Made by a program: the position numbers and the translations under genes. The notes beneath the pieces were generated by a model. It saw nothing but the letters and a program-made list of their open reading frames with translations, was not told the DNA's origin and did no database searches. A DNA stretch of 64,000 nucleotides from Hymenopellis radicata (lineage: Eukaryota > Basidiomycota > Agaricomycetes > Agaricales > Physalacriaceae): positions 124,001 to 188,000 of the forward strand of contig JADNRX010000021.1 in NCBI GenBank assembly GCA_015501595.1, read 5' to 3'. This document shows positions 35,016 through 45,986 of this stretch, piece by piece. How positions within the stretch are numbered: the first letter of the stretch is position 1; each line of letters starts with the position of its first letter.

Positions 35016-35953
35016 ATGCAGAATCACCCCAACGAAATGTCTGCCCCCTCACTCAGTCCTTGACATGACAACTTGTTTATGTTTGCACTTTCAGATTTCG
35101 ATACACGCGTGAACAGAGAGCGGAAATCCGCTTTCGCTATCAGGCCGGTGTGGGGCGGACTGAGCTTCAAGACACCTACAAGTTGTCCACTGCTGTCTTG
35201 TGGCAAATATGCGAGAACGCGGCCTCAGCATATGGCGATAACGTTGAAGACGACGAAAACTTTTTGTCCAAAAAATATTGTGGCGACACCGAAGATGTAA
35301 AGATGGGGAGTCCAGAGCCAAAGGAAACTACGCCGCAGCGTGACATCTCGGAGCTCGAGACAATCGACATCTCAGATGACGAGGGTCAGTTCCGTTGTTC
35401 CTGCGCCACTTTCATGACATCTGACATTATATGTAGAGCACAACTCCAACGCACGACGGCAAGCAACTTCTGTTCGTGGTATAACATCACTGCCTGACAG
35501 ACGTTTACTCCTAGGAACACGCGGAAACGGCCATCTACTACATCCTTCCATTTGCGGCGCTCGAAGCGTCTCAAAGAGCGAACGACCCCGGAGGTCATCG
35601 ATCTCATGTCTAGTCCTCTAGCTGGTCCCGCGACGTCCAAGCCAGAGGAAGTCATCGACATTTCGTCCAGCCCTATCCGCCCTCAGCCAACCCGCCGTCC
35701 CCTGTCAGCCTCACCCACGAAATCTCAACATGAGGTGCCGGGGATTGGAGACAGCTCCTCCTCTCAGGTTACGAAGTTCCTGAACTCCGTCGGTCGGCTT
35801 GATCTGTTGCCTTTTTCTACGACAGTGGCGCTCGCACCGACGACGAGTTCGTTGAGTTCGCCGAGGGCGTACAAGAAGATACGGTGTGGGCAAGTGAGTT
35901 TGAAACATGTTTGATAAAGGATGCATGTTGCTCAGTGTCAGATGCGCAAATGA
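35016..35953 (+). CDS. Small protein with helix-turn-helix and SUMO-interaction-like motifs
   Basis: Not a family I recognise. A short first exon, MQNHPNE plus two bases (35016-35038), splices at a 56-base intron to IFRYTREQRAEIRFRYQAG and VGRTELQDTYKLSTAVLWQI, which reads like a helix-turn-helix of the transposase/resolvase kind. Three segments then look like SUMO-interaction motifs: ETIDISDDE, EVIDLMSSP and EVIDISSSP. A basic stretch, HLRRSKRLKERTTPE, sits between the first and second. The last splice gives YKKIRCGQCQMRK with a CxxC and the stop at 35951-35953. About 230 residues. Plausibly a nuclear, SUMO-linked DNA-binding protein (inference). Exon borders are tentative. Confidence 0.5.
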
Positions 35954-36118
35954 TTGTCGAAGAGCTGAGAATTGTGGCGGGGACATCCTATGCCAGACAT
36001 CCGATCAGTGTAGTTAACAAGTCCTTACTGTAGTTGACCAAGATACAAAGGGGTATTGTAATATACAAGTACACGATAAAGGAGGGAAACAGTCCGTTCT
36101 GCATGTTAGCTGCTAAAT

Positions 36119-39115
36119 TTAAATAGTAAACTTGCTCGAAACTTCAACCAGACCGTCTGTCAACTTCGTCACCACCGCCCATTTAGGTAAGAAAGTCAAA
36201 ACCTCCTCAAAAGCAGGAATTTTCCCGCCTGAAGCAACCCCGACGGTACCGCTCTCATACTCGTTCCATTCGCACGCGATTCGGCCCGACGTTTCAAACT
36301 GCTCCTGCGCCAACTCGACATCAAGAGTGAAATTCCTATCCCAAGTGCGACTCCAAATGCGAAGCTCCTTGACCCCTTCGACAGGAACCTCATATCGAGG
36401 TTGCATTGCGTCTTCGCTGCCATGTACATGGTACTGTGTCACAGCGTTATCGTCGAAATACAGCCTGCAGGACCTCGTGTTGACACCGCGTACAGATATT
36501 CGAGCGGATGAACGCCCTGTACGAGTCGCAGTGGTGTTCAACCAGTTGTCTGAAGTAAAATTGGAAGCAGGAGATGGTATCATATCGCTCTCCCAGCCAC
36601 ATTGTTGCAGCGAGAGTCTCGCTGAGGATGGTATGCATACCAAATCCTTTCCGGCAGCGGATGGGAGGTAAGAAATAACACTGGCAATATGGGCGGAAAC
36701 ACCACTCAGAGTTGTGATGGCATGAGTTCCGGAAGGCGAGACTGTTATGTTTTGCTGGAAGAATACTTTCAGAGGAGACTCCTGATCGAAGGGGAAGCTC
36801 AGGTATCCATAGAGAGTGGTAGCAACCAGAACGAGGAGGAAGAGGTAGGTTAAGGTCTGATGCATTTTGAAACTGAATGGGGCGAGGGGTATCAGCATCA
36901 GCACCGCTAGAAGGGCGAAGGCTCCGTAAACTGAAGAATTTATCAGGCGAGGCAATGGCAACCGTGTAACACTGACCGGTGATAGGACTGCTTCCATCGG
37001 CCAGAGTTTGAGGCAGGGCACCAACGAGCATGGTGGCAATGTGCGATACCAAGATGAGTGGCACCGGAATAACCAGAAGAATCTGTATAATCCACCACCC
37101 GATGGCACCTGTTTCTTCGCCCCCCAAAATTGTCATATCATGTCTGGTCCGGGGAATAAGAGGGGTGTTTTCGTCAACTTCTTCGAAGTTGTCCGTCCGC
37201 TCTTCTGCCGGGGTCGGTTGCTGTAAAATCACAACTACCGGATGTGTGCCTTGGGCACTGAGCATTCCTTCTGCGGCTCCAATGCAACACGCCAGGAAGG
37301 CCACAACATTCCACATCGTAATAAGGTAGAAGCCTCCCATCCCAGTCTTGCTAGCTGTGGCAGTTGCAGATACAAGCTGAATCCAAGTGAAAACATAGGT
37401 CTGAACGAGACCTGTTTGTTTTCGCTGTTCCGGTATTTGGGCTTTTACACCGGGAATGGGGAGGTTCAGGACGAGTACGAAGCTGAGGTATGCCAAAGAG
37501 AAAAACGAGAGGAACGCAACATAAGGTGCTGAATAGGCAATCTACCTAGTGTTAGAGCTGTTATGAAAATAAAGAGACAAGGAAGACTCACAAACGGATT
37601 CACTTTGAGATATCCGTAGACGAGGAGGACTTGAACCGCAATGGTAGCAATAAGGGCAATCCAGAACTTCGCCCAACGCCAGAAGCCTTTCAACCATCCA
37701 AATCCAACGAACCAGCTCCAGAAGTGATCCCATATGCTATTGGAGCTACCGGGAGCGTCCCCATTCTGAATAAACCGCCTCCTGTTATGATGAATGGCAG
37801 CTTCAGCAGCGAGAATTAAGATTAGGATGACGGGCCCAATAACCAAGAACACGATATTGAAAGTGATCATTGATGATAGCGGAAAGAGAATCATCACCGC
37901 ACCGAAGACTATGAACATAACTTGGGATCAAAGGACATAGAACAAGAATACGCGAAACTTACGGTCGAAATAGACAGCGGAAGAGCGGGAATCCGAATGC
38001 ATAGCACCTGCGTCATTGAGGAGGGCGAGGCCTGATCCTTTGGCAGACTCCATCATAGCCCAAAGAGCCTTCTTTTCGCCGACAGTGTGAGGGATCGCAT
38101 CAAACTTGGTATGATATTTACTTCTGCCCTTGTAGAACGCTAGATCAAGGCCGCTCATATCTGCTCCATCATAATAGACGGAGAAATCAGTGCCCGAGCG
38201 AATGACGCCTCGTGCAAAAGCGTCAGATGATAGGACATTGGCATGAGGATGCGGTACATTATTATGGGCGAAAGAAAGCAGAGGCGGACTTGAGGTGGCG
38301 CGGAAGAGTAGCGGTCGTCTGGGATAGATGTAAAATAGATATTATCCAGAGAGTAACGACGCGCATACCCGCCAGAAGCAGCACCTTCCAAGTTCAGGAA
38401 TGTATGCGTGATATTGGACCAGGGATGTCGCAGGAATCTATTGGTGCCTTCAGTATCTGTTGAACGGACGAAGTAAAGGAAACTGACGCGTGAGCTCCAT
38501 TGAGCCAGTCCTCTTCACCATTATTGATGTTCCACACTGCCGTCCGCTTAGGTCTATGCTCGACAAAGTAGGTTAAGAGTTGAAGTAAAGTCGCGACGCC
38601 CATGCCATCATCCGTGGCTCCGGATGCGGTCGAAACAGAGTCGTAATGGGCAGAGAACAGGACGCCGCCTGTTTCTCTGTATTCAGGATCGGTTCCTTCA
38701 ACCTTGACAAGAATATTGGTGCCTTCGAAGTAGACCCCATACGCTCCAGATGCCCAGGAGCCATTGGACTGCAGATCATCGTCGACGACCACGTTGTCGC
38801 GGCCTGCTGAGATTTCCTTCACTCGCTTGAGAAGATAAGACCTAACGTTATCATTTGCATGACTGTTGTACGAGTGTGGGCGCGCCGCAATCTTCACTGA
38901 TTAATGAACGGTCATTACCCTAGGTAACGACTCACTTGATGAAGATCCGCATAGGCTTGATCCAAGTTCAATCCGCCTTGATTTTTCGGAACATTCGGGA
39001 GTTGGTCTGTGACGAGCACTGAGATGAAGACCGCTAGGTAGATGAGAACGACCAGAAGGGTCGTTGGCACCGTCCTAAACCCTAGCACGGCGCCGAAAAT
39101 TTGCGCTATGGTCAT
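36119..39115 (-). CDS. Vacuolar membrane protease (M28 family)
   Basis: Fungal PFF1-type zinc aminopeptidase of the vacuole membrane. The start at 39115 (MTIAQIFGAVLGFRTVP) leads into a first membrane helix, LLVVLIYLAVFISVLV. The peptidase domain has LFSAHYDSVSTASGATDDG (zinc His/Asp and the bridging Asp), WNINNGEEDWLNG (catalytic and zinc Glu) and EGAASGGYARRYSLD. Many membrane helices follow, such as FNIVFLVIGPVILILILA and YGAFALLAVLMLIPLA. The C-terminal luminal domain ends VEVSSKFTI at 36119. Gene length and domain order match the family of roughly 900 residues. An in-frame ATG at 39202 exists but adds no recognisable sequence. Confidence 0.9.
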
Positions 39116-39273
39116 CGTCGGCGACGGGACGTCGTCGTGGTTTTGAGGAACGAATTGCGTAAACGACGGTCGATGACGGCACTGTTTGTTCATATGGGTC
39201 AACGCCCTGATCTTTCCATTTGGGCATCCATCACCTCCTTATCTTCACGCGACGACGACGCGTTCACCAGAAT

Positions 39274-40412
39274 ATGGCAGCCTCAACTACATCGCGTTCT
39301 ATTATTCTTGAAGTTTGTGTCGACTCTGTAGAATCAGCTCTCAAGTCAGTGCCTCCTTTGACTCGCTCCTACTGGCTTCAAGACACGTCATTTGAGTAGT
39401 GCTGTAAGCGCAGGCGCTGATCGTTTAGAGCTTTGCGGGAATCTGGGCCTAGGTGGCGGCACCACACCAAGCATTGGACTCTTTAAAGCTGTACATAAAG
39501 CCGCTCCCGGAATACCTATAATGGTCTGCAGAGGTCGTTTCTGGGTTACTTCAGGCTGACAGTGACTAGGCTATGGTTCGGCCGCGAGTGGGCGACTTTG
39601 TATACTCAGACTGCGATATGGATGTCATGCTTGAAGATATCAGAAGCTTCAAACGTCACGGAGCTCGTGGAATTGTCCTTGGTATTCTAACTGCCGAAGG
39701 GACCGTTGATGTTGAACGTACGAAAAGGTTGCTTTCTTTTATGCAGTTCACAGTTATTGTTCTCTGATGACATCTGTAGGCTTGTCGATGCTGCACTTCC
39801 GTTAGAAAGTAAAAACCCGTGTGCTTTCGACCTTCTGTTATCTGACAAAGAGCAGTCTGTTTCCATAGAGCCTTTGATATGACCCGAGATCCCATGGAAG
39901 GTTCGTTCACCAAGATTCGCAAGCGTCTCCGAGCGGTATCACCTAACTACTCTTGGGAATGAAGCTTTGTCTGCTGTTGCCAGTATTGGCGGAATATCGC
40001 GTATCTTAACAAGGTCTGTGGCTACCCGACATGATGCAGCGAGTCACGGTTAATATTTTGACAGTGGACACGGAAAACGCGTTTTGGATGCCGTCGACAC
40101 TCTCGTTGCTCTTCACCGTGCTGCTAACCGGATTTCTGGTAGCGAGCCATGGGCGTTGACCATTCTGCCAGGCTCAGGCGTGAATGTAGACACAATTGAT
40201 CCTATCCTTGTGTCTTTGTTACCCGAAGGCCTACGTGAGCTTCATATGTCTGGTGGACGATGGGTCAGGGGGCTTCATACTTCACACGAGACGGAATGGG
40301 TATGAGTGTGGGATCTGAACATGAATGGTCTGTGTGGCAAACAGATCCGAACGCGGTCAAAGAGGTCAGACTCATCGTGGACATGGTATGCGAGAGAATT
40401 GCTATCGCATGA
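39274..40412 (+). CDS. Copper homeostasis protein CutC-like
   Basis: TIM-barrel protein of the CutC family, a metal-binding protein whose exact reaction is not settled. The start at 39274 gives MAASTTSRSIILEVCVDSVE; exons then join to AGADRLELCGNLGLGGGTTP, MVRPRVGDFVYSDCDMDVML, GARGIVLGILTAEGTVD and CFHRAFDMTRDPME, all family landmarks. The next exons give SRILTSGHGKRVLDAVDTL and ILPGSGVNVDTIDPIL. A last intron with donor GTGGAC restores the C-terminus SVGSEHEWSVWQTDPNAVKE and the stop at 40410-40412; reading through stops about 100 bases earlier and loses it. Divergent from the M28 protease, with 158 bases between starts. Confidence 0.88.
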
Positions 40413-40785
40413 CATCGAGGTCATATGTCTGTACAGTGTACTTCCTAGTTATCTTTGTGCACGAATTCTTCCTTGGTGGATGTGGCCAGAGCAGGCCAGA
40501 CTGGGCAGTTTTCAGCGCACGTGTTAAGCCTTTCTGATTAGCGGATGCAGGGTTCTACCACGCTCTGCCGCTGTGTCCGTCAATGTGCTGTATGTTGGCT
40601 GTATGTATCTCAGCATCAGAAGTTGGCTTTATGCGCTAGGCCATCTCTGTGCGTTCTCAACGTTGCCACGTTCTGCTGCGGAGTTCGATTCTCGTTAATA
40701 AGGCGATGGGTGTCAGACCGTGTCAGACGTGGTGACGGTGTAGATTTCAGAATTACGTGAACCCCGCGTCTTCGTCTGACCCACC
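40413..40785. other. Spacer before the desaturase gene
   Basis: 3' region of CutC and promoter of the desaturase. Short frames show no recognisable product; no repeat or RNA gene seen. Confidence 0.4.
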
Positions 40786-42540
40786 ATGGGCACATCCAGC
40801 GACGCGGCTGCCCCGGCCATTCCCAAGATCTGGTGGAGCAATGCCACTTTCTTCGTGTTGGTACATGTTGCCGCCGTCGCAGGCATGTACTATATGCCCG
40901 TCTACTCTGTGCACCGGGCCACTCTCTTCTTCGCCTTTCTTACTTGGCAGCTCGCCGATTTTGGGTCGGTTTGTGTCTGCATGGCATGACACGATCTAAT
41001 GCGCGCTCAGTATCACTGTGGGCTATCATCGTCTCTGGAGTCACCGCTCTTTCCGCGCCAATTTCTCTGTCCGAGTTGTTCTCGCAGCTTTGGGCTCTGC
41101 GGGTTTCCAGGGTTCCATCAAGGTGCCTGCCATCCCAGACCGACCGTTTTCCAAGCTGACATGCCTCGATCCAGTGGTGGTGTCTGCGCCATAGATTACA
41201 CCATGTATGTTCAGGAAAACTCGTGTCTTCGTCGTCTAAGCGTCCGGCTCTCCCAGAGGTTTACCGATGACTTGGTACACGACCCGTATGCCCACCTTTA
41301 TCCTACGTTATCGCGCGCTGATGGTTGCGAAGTTACGCCGCGACTCGCGGCCTACTCTATTCGCACGTTGGTTGGATATTCTTCAAGCCCACCTACTCAA
41401 AAATGGATCTGGTGGACCGCGAGGATTTGGAAAATGATCCCGGTGTGTGTTTCACAGTTTCAGTGCTACGCCCTTAGCCGGCCATCGTTGACTATTACTA
41501 AAACACATTTAGTCGTGCGGTTTCAGCACAAGTATTACGGTTAGTGCCCAAGATATGGCGATGGAACCCTTTCATTGATGTCACCGCAGTCCCATCGCCT
41601 TGTTTCTTGGATTCGCATTACCGCCGCTTCTTGGAAGCCTTTGGGGTGATCCAAAAGGCGCGTTCGTCTGGGCCGGTTTAATTGCCAGACTCGCGATATG
41701 GCATTGCACGTTCCTTGTCAACTCGTAGGGCATCTCAAGTATTCTTCGATCTGCGTTGACACTCGTCCATAGTCTTGCTCATTGGGATGGTCTCCAGCCT
41801 TATTCCGACGAAGATACTTCTCGGGGAAATCTAGTATGCGTCTTTGTCTTGCGGTATCTGTCATAAATCTGAATTTGCGTCACAGCTACTTGCTCTGCTA
41901 ACCGGGGGAGAGGGAAACCACAACTTCGTAAGTCCCGCATCCTTGGGTTTTCATTCATTAATTCTGTGAATGAAACAGCATCATACTTTCCCCCACGACT
42001 TCCGCTCGGGTCCATCGCGTATTGACTGGGACCCTTCCAAGTGGATCATATTTGTGCTTAGTAAATCCGGTTTGGCGACTGGCTTGAGGCGCGCGCGCCC
42101 CATTGACATGAAGGAAGCGGTTTCTTACATGAAGCACAAACGTTCGCATGGTTACGCTGAAGAGACGGAAGAGCTTTGGGAAGGGCCTCATTGGAATCTC
42201 GCACAAGTTGAAGCCTTTGTTCAAGAATCACCTGGTCGGTGTATCATTTTAATCGATGACTTCGTTGTCGATGCCACAGGATACATGAGGGAGCATGTAC
42301 GCTTTTTCAGTTTTCCATCCCTGACATTCATTTTAACGCATCTCTTAGCCTGGTGGCGCTTCAATCATGCGTAAATATTCATTCAGAACCAAACTAAAAG
42401 ATACTGGTGTTTTGAACCCAACGTGGAAGGATGCAACTTGGGCGTTCGAAGGCGGCCTCAACAACCATTCCCGTGCTGCTAAACGCCAACTTCGGGAATT
42501 GAGGTTAGCTCGGTATATATATACTGAAGATTCGTTGTAG
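40786..42540 (+). CDS. OLE1: Delta-9 acyl-CoA desaturase with cytochrome b5 domain (Ole1 type)
   Basis: ER membrane enzyme making oleoyl- and palmitoleoyl-CoA. The start at 40786 gives MGTSSDAAAPAIPKIWW and membrane helices. All three histidine boxes are visible after splicing: YHRLWSH, RHRLHHRFTDD and GGEGNHNFHHTFPHD, plus NSLAHWDG. A C-terminal cytochrome b5 domain follows (WNLAQVEAFVQE, then EHPGG heme ligand, then GGLNNHSRAA), as in yeast Ole1. At 41590-41594 the splice join needs one more C: GTCCCATC is found where VPIALFLGF requires GTCCCCATC. Without it the frame breaks unless a weak donor two codons later is used. This may be a one-base assembly loss. Stop at 42538-42540. Confidence 0.9.
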
Positions 42541-43000
42541 ACCTCACGGATGCTGTGCTTCCTTGTTCTTTGATTGTTTCGTTATGTATATCGGGGTGCC
42601 CTTTTTGAGCTGCATATAATGTTGTAACGTACGGCAGCTTGATTTTTAACACTGTCTTTTAGAACTGCGTAGATGGGACGCTGGGACGTATAGATAGCAG
42701 AATAAATATTTTTTGATAAGTTTTGTTGGACGACCACTGCAAGTCTACAGTGGGGAATACTTGCGAGGAATCCAGAGGCAAGAGTTGCCAACAGCTATGT
42801 TTGACGATGATTGTCCGTGATAACGCGACGCGGCGCGTTTTGTTTAGAGTCTAGACCACGAGTTCCAGGCACGTGACTTGTTTGTCACCGCCTGCTTGAG
42901 CCCGCCACCGATATTGCCATCGTCGCCGTTATTTGGCTCTTCGCTTATTTTTTCATTTGCCCGCGAGGTTCTCCGTTATTATTGAACTGTTCACTGGCAA
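42541..43000. other. Spacer before the bromodomain gene
   Basis: 3' region of the desaturase and promoter of the bromodomain gene. No gene, repeat or RNA recognised. Confidence 0.4.
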
Positions 43001-45206
43001 ATGGCGAAGCGAAATCGTGGTGAGGCTGGTCTCACCAACGGTGGGGGATCACGTCCCAAGCGACACAAGGGCCAAGAAATGTCGCCAGAGGTCGATATAT
43101 CGTCGGACCATGCATACTCGGACGGTGAGGAGGATGGCGAGAAACGAGGAAAAGAGGAGGTGAAACAGCAGGGATTGCGAATGTGGCAGACGGTCAAGGA
43201 CGCAACAAGCAAAGAGTGAGTCGTCACGGCACATTGAGCCTTGCCTTACTGACCAAATTCGGCCTGTCTTCTCTCTCTCCAACTTTCTTTCGTACTGCCA
43301 TCATCATGTCTCCAGCCACAGAGTCATATCTGCCCTCTTCCTCACCCCTCCAGACAAGAGGCTATATCCCGACTATTATGTCTATATCCAACGCCCGATA
43401 GCGCTCAACGAGATCAAGCGCAAGCTCACTGTTCTCGCATACAACACGCTCGACGAGCTCAAGGCCGATTTCGACCTCTGCTTCAACAATGCGCAGACTT
43501 ACAATGACCCCAGCAGTGCCATATATGACGACGCAAAAGAGCTTCAGGTGCGGTGCCCGTTGTCCTCGCCTTTGAATTCCGCTGATTTGTTACAGAAACT
43601 TGTCGCTAAATTGCACAAAGAACTGCTACCTGCTGAGAAGAGCGAGCACAAGAAACACAAGCAGCCCAGTTTCCGGCGTACCATGAAATCCTTGGTTAAC
43701 AAGCTCGTCGCTCTCACAGACGATACGTATGTGATATCGAACTGTGTTTGCCTTTAACTCAATCTATCTCAGAGGCCGCGTATTGTCCAGTGCATTCATG
43801 GAGTTACCTTCAAGGACGGAATGGGCCATATACTACCAGCAAATCAAACATCCTCAGTGTTTCGACGCTATTCTGGTATGTATTGAATCGTTGTGGCTAG
43901 TACAAAACTCATCCTGTGCCCAGAAACGGATCAAACGAAAAGAATACGCTTCAACTGTCGAGTTTGCTGACGACGTGGAATTAGTTTTCTCCAATTGTAT
44001 GACTTTTAACCAAGACCATTCTGCCATCTGGGAAGATGCATTAGCTTTGCAGGTGGGTTTCACTCAGCATCTACGCATTTCATACTGTAACTTTATTCGC
44101 AGAAAGAATTCAGACACCTAATGTCGGAACTTCCTGCACCATTCGCCATTGACCGTTATGCCAAGCCCAGTGGTCCCAAGATAAAGATAAAAATGCCTGT
44201 TGCGTCTACTTCTCGTCTACCACCTACACAAAGCGCTGCCGCTCCTCCCAAGCCTCTCCCGGCTACTACTACTATCCCTGCTCAACCTGCAGCACAACCG
44301 ACTAAGCCGTCTACGTCGGGAAAAGCTAGTACATCCAAGCCGACCCCTGCACCTCCAACTACCAAGCCCGTAGCCACTTCTACACCTGCTCACCCACCAG
44401 CACCCAAAGCGCCTGCACCCAAAACGGTTGCAGCTAAAGCTATCGAACCCAAGGCTCTTCGTTCCTCCACAGTTTCAAAGCCTCCGGCCGCAGCTTCCAA
44501 TGCTGCGACTCCGTTATCTCAGCCACCAGTGAATGGCACTAAAGTGGCACCGGCACCACCTGCCACACCAGCGCCGCGACCAGTTGCTGCTGCTACATTC
44601 AGCCACTTATCTACACCAGCCCAAGCACCGGCAGCGGCAGCCGCGAGTGCACCTACACCTGCAGCCACAGTCACGACGAGGTCTCAAGTTGCAGCCCTTG
44701 CACAAACGCAGACGAAAACCGTGTCGCATTCTCCTGCCCCTCCTGCTCCGGTTCATCAGCTTGATTTTGTCCGGCTCAAGAGTATCCCTCGTGGTCGTCC
44801 ATTCGTTCTTAGCCACCGAGATGGGGTAAAGAGTTGGGCAATACGATTGGGACCGGAGGAGCAAACATTGTCTGTTTCCAATGTGACCTTCATACAAGAC
44901 GATGAGGATGAGAGTAGCGGAGACGAGGATGACATGGAGGTTGACGATCAACCAGCGGCGAAACCCAAGCGAGGTCGGGGTCGACCACCGAAGACTAAGA
45001 GTGAGACGGCTGGGACCAAGGTGAAATCGAAGGGTGGAAAGAAGAAGCCGAAGCTCGGGGAGATACAGGTCAAACTCAATGGCCAGGTGAAAGATGGCGA
45101 TGGGAAGGACAAATGGAATATTCCCGTGCCTATAGGTAACAGTACACTTGAAGTCGGGGAGAAGGGCGGGCTAATTTGGAAGATATACACGCAGCGCGTA
45201 GCTTAG
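43001..45206 (+). CDS. Double-bromodomain chromatin-remodelling subunit (RSC1/2/4-like)
   Basis: Nuclear acetyl-lysine reader of RSC-type remodelling complexes. The start at 43001 gives a basic nuclear-localisation-like N-terminus (MAKRNRGEAG, RPKRHKG) and an acidic stretch. Bromodomain 1: HRVISALFLTPPDKRLYPDY, YYVYIQRPIALNEIKRKL, LCFNNAQTYNDPSSAIYDDA. Bromodomain 2: GRVLSSAFMELPSRTEW, YYQQIKHPQCFDAI, VFSNCMTFNQDHSAIWEDA; both keep the ligand-binding Asn. A long Ala/Pro/Thr-rich linker follows, then an acidic patch (DDEDESSGDEDDMEVDD), an AT-hook (KRGRGRPPKTKS) and an end DKWNIPVPIGNSTLEVGEKG. Stop at 45206. Next gene downstream is the cytosine methyltransferase. Confidence 0.87.
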
Positions 45207-45986
45207 AGACGCCATCTCAGAAATTTAGTCGTAGTGCAGTAATGTTGTTATCAGTCGTATTTTAAGTCGTGGTCTTCCATAGACTATTTTTCAACTTCCC
45301 TCAGTTTGAAGACCTCAGTCAATGTGTTCGCAGTTTCTTCACACATGGTGTATTCGATTCTTTTTTCTTCAACACTGGATTTTGGAAAAATACTGTAAAC
45401 TATCCATCCATCGGGTTGACTGGCCTTGCCCAAAGCGCGCTATATCAGCCTTTGTTGTAGACTTAGCATAAGAGAACGCCTCGATGATTAACTTGAACTC
45501 GTCCAGCACCAGTTGTCCCCCTTTGGTGGCATCGTAATCTTCGAACGTAGGAACGGGACACCGACCAGGCGGACGGTTGGCCCGGGGCTTAGTGACGGTA
45601 CAGCACAGTGAGGAGCGAGATTTTGAGCGTAGGAGTCGTACATGGTACAGTTATGCGCTTAGAAGAGACCTGCAGTGCAAGATCAAAAGGCAAAGCGCGC
45701 AAACTGGAAGTAAATACACGTACCGGGCAGCAGGGGACGCGTGTATGTTGGTGTATAGTCTTCTCAGGAACAACTCAGGAAGATGATTGCTAAAGGACTC
45801 ACGTGATCGATCCTTAAAATTCCCGGTTCCGGCCCGACGTGTCCCGATCAGGAAAGGACGAGTTGCACGCTGTTGCACGTTGAACTTGAACGTCGACCTT
45901 GGGCGGCGGCGTTCACGTCACCACGTCGACGGCGCCTTACATTCCTCCAGATCGTACTCTTTATTTTTATTGCATCTTCTTTCGCC
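45207..45986. other. Region between bromodomain gene and DNMT1
   Basis: Contains the 3' region of the bromodomain gene, a possible minus-strand exon listed separately, and the promoter of the methyltransferase gene. No repeats seen. Confidence 0.4.
45369..45600 (-). CDS. Possible coding exon of an unidentified small gene
   Basis: On the minus strand an open frame without its own ATG reads KPRANRPPGRCPVPTFEDYD, then GGQLVLDEFKLIIEAFSYAK and FGQGQSTRWMDSLQYFSKIQ, ending at a TGA at 45369-45371. Composition is protein-like (amphipathic helix, balanced charge), unlike the shadow frames nearby. An upstream frame at 45651-45878, MQQRATRPFLIGTRRAGTG, looks like a basic targeting sequence followed by a strong donor (GTGAGT), but I could not find a consistent splice path joining the two. 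Family unknown. Confidence 0.3.
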
